A stretch of 64,000 bases of DNA from Roseiarcus sp963794155 (GTDB taxonomy: Bacteria > Pseudomonadota > Alphaproteobacteria > Rhizobiales > Beijerinckiaceae). The translations under genes and the position numbers were made by a program. Shown here in pieces: positions 61,740-64,000 of this stretch. The notes under the pieces are model-generated. The model was not told the DNA's origin. It was given only the letters and a program-made list of their open reading frames with translations, and did no database searches. Within the stretch, counting starts at the first letter, position 1. Each line of letters starts with the position of its first letter. Location of the stretch: the NCBI GenBank assembly GCA_963794155.1, contig CAWCCX010000008.1, forward strand, positions 1 through 64,000, given 5' to 3'.

Positions 61740-62995
61740 CGTGACCGCCCCGATCCCGCCTCGGCCTTCTTCCGCCGCTTGGCGAGCGTCCGCAGGCGCA
61801 GGGCGTTGAGCTTGATAAAACCGGCGGCGTCATGGTGATCGTAGGCGACGGCTCCTTCCTCGAAGGTGACGAGGTCCTGGTCGTAGAGCGAATAGGGGCT
61901 GTCGCGGCCGATGACATGGACGCCGCCCTTGTAGAGCTTGAGCCGCACCCGCCCGGCGACCATCTCCTGGCTCTTGTCGATGAGAATCTGCAGCAGCTCG
62001 CGTTCCGGCGAAAACCAGAAGCCGTTGTAGATGAGCTCGGCGTATTTCGGCATCAGCTCGTCTTTTAAATGGGCGGCGCCGCGGTCGAGCGCAATCAATT
62101 CGATGGCGCGGTGCGCCGCGAGCAGGATCGTACCGCCCGGCGTCTCGTACATGCCGCGCGACTTCATGCCGACGTAGCGGTTCTCGACCAGGTCGAGCCG
62201 GCCAACTCCATTGTCGTGGCCGAGCGTGTTGAGTGCGGCGAGCAACGTCGCCGGGCTCATCGGCTTGCCGTCGACGGCGACTGGATCGCCCTTCTCAAAT
62301 GCGATCTCGACCACGGTCGGCCTGTCGGGGGCCTGCTCGGGGTCGACGGTGCGAGAATAGACATAAGCGGGCGTCTCCTCGGCCGGGTCTTCGAGCACCT
62401 TGCCCTCGGAGGAGACGTGCAAGAGGTTGGCGTCGACCGAAAACGGCGCTTCGCCACGCTTGTCCTTGGCGATCGGGATCTGGTGCTGTTCGGCGAAGGC
62501 GAGGAGCGCCCCGCGGGAGGCGAAACTCCACTCCCGCCAGGGCGCGATGATCCTGATGTCGGGTTCGAGAGCGTAAGCGGAGAGTTCGAAGCGGACCTGA
62601 TCGTTGCCCTTGCCGGTCGCGCCATGCGCGATCGCGTCCGCCCCGACTTTGCGGGCGATGTCGACCAGATGTTTGGCGATCAGAGGCCGGGCAATCGAGG
62701 TGCCGAGCAGATATTGCCCCTCGTACTGGGCGTTGGCGCGGAACATCGGGAATACGTAGTCGCGGACGAATTCCTCGCGCACATCCTCGATGAAGATATG
62801 CTCGGGCTTGACGCCCAGGAGCTCGGCCTTTTTGCGCGCCGGCTCGAGTTCCTCGCCCTGGCCGAGGTCGGCGGTGAATGTGATGACCTCGGCGCCGTAT
62901 TCGGTCTGCAGCCATTTGAGGATGATCGAGGTGTCGAGCCCGCCCGAATAGGAGAGCACGACGCGTTTGACTTGCGGCTTCTTTGGGCTCGGCAT
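61736..62995 (-). CDS. argG: Argininosuccinate synthase
   Basis: Joins citrulline and aspartate using ATP in arginine synthesis. 419 residues from ATG 62995 (MPSPKKPQVKRVVLSYSGGL); an upstream in-frame ATG at 63016 is possible. VVLSYSGGLDTSIILKWLQT is the ATP-PPi motif. HGATGKGNDQVRFEL, WREWSFASRGALLAF and RGMYETPGGTILLAAHRAIE are typical. Complete. A palindromic repeat lies just upstream. The MDR gene overlaps the 3' end. Confidence 0.95.
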   Translation of the reverse strand: MPSPKKPQVKRVVLSYSGGLDTSIILKWLQTEYGAEVITFTADLGQGEELEPARKKAELLGVKPEHIFIEDVREEFVRDYVFPMFRANAQYEGQYLLGTSIARPLIAKHLVDIARKVGADAIAHGATGKGNDQVRFELSAYALEPDIRIIAPWREWSFASRGALLAFAEQHQIPIAKDKRGEAPFSVDANLLHVSSEGKVLEDPAEETPAYVYSRTVDPEQAPDRPTVVEIAFEKGDPVAVDGKPMSPATLLAALNTLGHDNGVGRLDLVENRYVGMKSRGMYETPGGTILLAAHRAIELIALDRGAAHLKDELMPKYAELIYNGFWFSPERELLQILIDKSQEMVAGRVRLKLYKGGVHVIGRDSPYSLYDQDLVTFEEGAVAYDHHDAAGFIKLNALRLRTLAKRRKKAEAGSGRSR

Positions 62996-63025
62996 GGCTC
63001 TGGCGGCTCTCTTCATGCGGGGTCG

Positions 63026-63170
63026 TTACGGCCGGGCTTGACCCGGCCATCCACGCCACGCGGCTCCAAGTCGCGGGCCGCGAGTTCGATGCCGCCGGGA
63101 GACCGCGTCTTGCGACGGGGCCAGGTCGTGAGGCGGAGGCGTGGATGGCCGGTCCAGCCCGGCCATGACA
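63026..63170. repeat. REP-like imperfect palindrome upstream of argG
   Basis: GGCCGGGCTTGACCCGGCCATCCACGCC (63030-63057) and GGCGTGGATGGCCGGTCCAGCCCGGCCATG (about 63138-63166) are imperfect reverse complements, enclosing about 80 bp. It has the look of an extragenic palindromic element common in GC-rich rhizobia. No gene lies in 63017-63240. Confidence 0.75.
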
Positions 63171-63240
63171 ATGGAGGGGCTTTAGCCCCGAACGTCGGCG
63201 GGACTTATAGAGCCGCGCGCGCGCCGCGCAACCGTGCCCC

Positions 63241-63786
63241 CTACGCCCGCTTTCCGGCCGCAAGGCCGAGCTTGGCGATGACAGCGGCGACCTCAGTCTC
63301 TGGAGACCCGACGGCGTCGACCGTGACGACCGCCTCGTCCTGGGTCGGCTCCTCCAGCGCGGCGAACTGGCTGTGCAGCAAGGAGGCCGGCATATATTCA
63401 TGATGGCGGGTCGCGACGCGGCTCCCGATCAGCGCCTCCGAGCCCTTCAGATAGACGATGCGGACGTCGGGACGAGCGGAGCGGATTCGATCGCGATAGG
63501 CGCGCTTGAGCGCCGAGCAGGTCAGCACGCCAGACTGTCCCGTGGTCGCCCAACTCCTGAGCTCTTCGCCAATTCGGTCGAGCCAGGGGGCGCGGTCAAC
63601 GTCGGTCAGCGGGATCCCTTGCTTCATCTTCTCGACATTGGCCGGAGGATGCAGCTTGTCGCCCTCGATGAATTGCCAGCCGAGCTGCTTGGCCAAGCGC
63701 TCGGCGACGGTCGTCTTGCCGCTGCCCGATACGCCCATCAGCACCACCGCACGTCCACACCTCTCGGGGCGCTCGCCTTCGTTCAT
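63241..63786 (-). CDS. gntK: Gluconokinase
   Basis: Phosphorylates gluconate to 6-phosphogluconate. 181 residues. Walker A VVLMGVSGSGKTTVAERLAK, and GWQFIEGDKLHPPANVEKMK and PLTDVDRAPWLDRI, the gluconate/thermoresistant-gluconokinase signature. CSALKRAYRDRIR is also typical. It lies 5 bp from the MFS transporter gene, which may bring in the sugar acid. Confidence 0.94.
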   Translation of the reverse strand: MNEGERPERCGRAVVLMGVSGSGKTTVAERLAKQLGWQFIEGDKLHPPANVEKMKQGIPLTDVDRAPWLDRIGEELRSWATTGQSGVLTCSALKRAYRDRIRSARPDVRIVYLKGSEALIGSRVATRHHEYMPASLLHSQFAALEEPTQDEAVVTVDAVGSPETEVAAVIAKLGLAAGKRA

Positions 63787-63791
63787 GGTCG

Positions 63792-64000
63792 TTACGCGGG
63801 GAGCGGTGCGGGCTCGCCGTCCGCCGGCTCCGGGATCGGCTCGATCCGGCCAAGCACCACGACGAAGGAAAAAATGCCGATGAGCAGCACTATGCCGGCC
63901 ACCAGGAAGGCCACCGAGAATGAATTGGTCGCGCCGACCACGAAGCCGGTCACCGCCGGCGCCACCGCGCCCATGAGATTATTGAAGAAGTTCATCACCC
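63792..64000 (-). CDS. MFS transporter, C-terminal fragment cut by the window edge
   Basis: About 69 C-terminal residues: MNFFNNLMGAVAPAVTGFVV, then GATNSFSVAFLVAGIVLLIG and FSFVVVLGRIEPI, two transmembrane helices of the anion:cation symporter (ACS) group, with a proline-rich tail. The gene continues beyond the window. Its adjacency to gluconokinase suggests uptake of a gluconate-like sugar acid. Confidence 0.85.
   Translation of the reverse strand, partial: VMNFFNNLMGAVAPAVTGFVVGATNSFSVAFLVAGIVLLIGIFSFVVVLGRIEPIPEPADGEPAPLPA

Overview
The window is GC-rich chromosomal DNA from an alphaproteobacterium, most likely Hyphomicrobiales (Rhizobiales). Support comes from the rhizobial-type porin, a single bifunctional Rsh, a BTLCP-family transglutaminase-like protein, a rhizobial pyrE-pdxJ-acpS block, a CIRCE-controlled Hsp20 operon and a CHASE2-type cyclase. 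The genus cannot be fixed from the sequence. Beijerinckiaceae, Methylocystaceae and Roseiarcus-like groups are possibilities only.

Region 1 (1-13.9 kb) is a mobile, decaying island ending at a tRNA-Thr gene. A group II intron (about 280-4666) has its reverse-transcriptase gene split by an IS21-family element (858-3447) with an 8-bp target duplication. Directly next to it, two related IS110-family elements lie head to head (4672-6012 and 6193-8923). The end of the second is interrupted by a third, different element of IS1111 type (7524-8904). The 3' non-coding end of that third element carries two 9-nt segments that match the two halves of its own insertion site, one as identity and one as complement, on either side of a small hairpin. 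This is the architecture expected of a bridge/seek RNA and is the most interesting signal in the window. Beyond it lie a frameshifted tyrosine recombinase, an excisionase-like protein, an HTH/zinc protein, an unknown protein, a tandem duplication carrying the tail of a UvrD-like helicase, and a P4-type integrase beside tRNA-Thr(TGT).

Region 2 (14-27.5 kb) is core: a cupin protein, pyrE-pdxJ-acpS, a major porin with a clear terminator, rsh (ppGpp metabolism), a gamma-glutamylcyclotransferase, a BTLCP protein, kup (potassium uptake, frameshifted), a glycine-rich PEP-CTERM surface protein (frameshifted) and PPK2 polyphosphate kinase.

Region 3 (27.6-47.4 kb) holds a phosphotransacetylase remnant, an APH/AAA fusion kinase, a secreted proline-rich protein, a 1419-residue autotransporter convergent with a CHASE2 adenylate/guanylate cyclase, a glycosyltransferase-like gene (frameshifted), lipB, an envelope protein (frameshifted twice), isovaleryl-CoA dehydrogenase, a short glycine-rich secreted protein, a PQQ-type beta-propeller, and two paralogous NAD-dependent epimerases divergent from an XRE/MmyB regulator.

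Region 4 (47.4-64 kb) holds three Hsp20 genes with a CIRCE operator, a second glycine-rich secreted protein paralogous to the first, a thioredoxin-ccdA pair, an SDR and an alpha/beta hydrolase, a complete branched-chain amino-acid-type ABC operon (livG-livF-livH-livM-livK), an unusual pyruvate kinase (frameshifted), another SDR, an MDR oxidoreductase (frameshifted) overlapping argG, gluconokinase and the end of an MFS transporter.

Seven genes carry single-base frameshifts (eight in total), nearly all explained by one base gained or lost in a short homopolymer. Several affect genes normally under selection (kup, pyruvate kinase), so uncorrected sequencing errors are more likely than mass decay. 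A 21-22 bp GAGCAGGGAATT repeat occurs as two four-unit arrays 15 kb apart in intergenic DNA.
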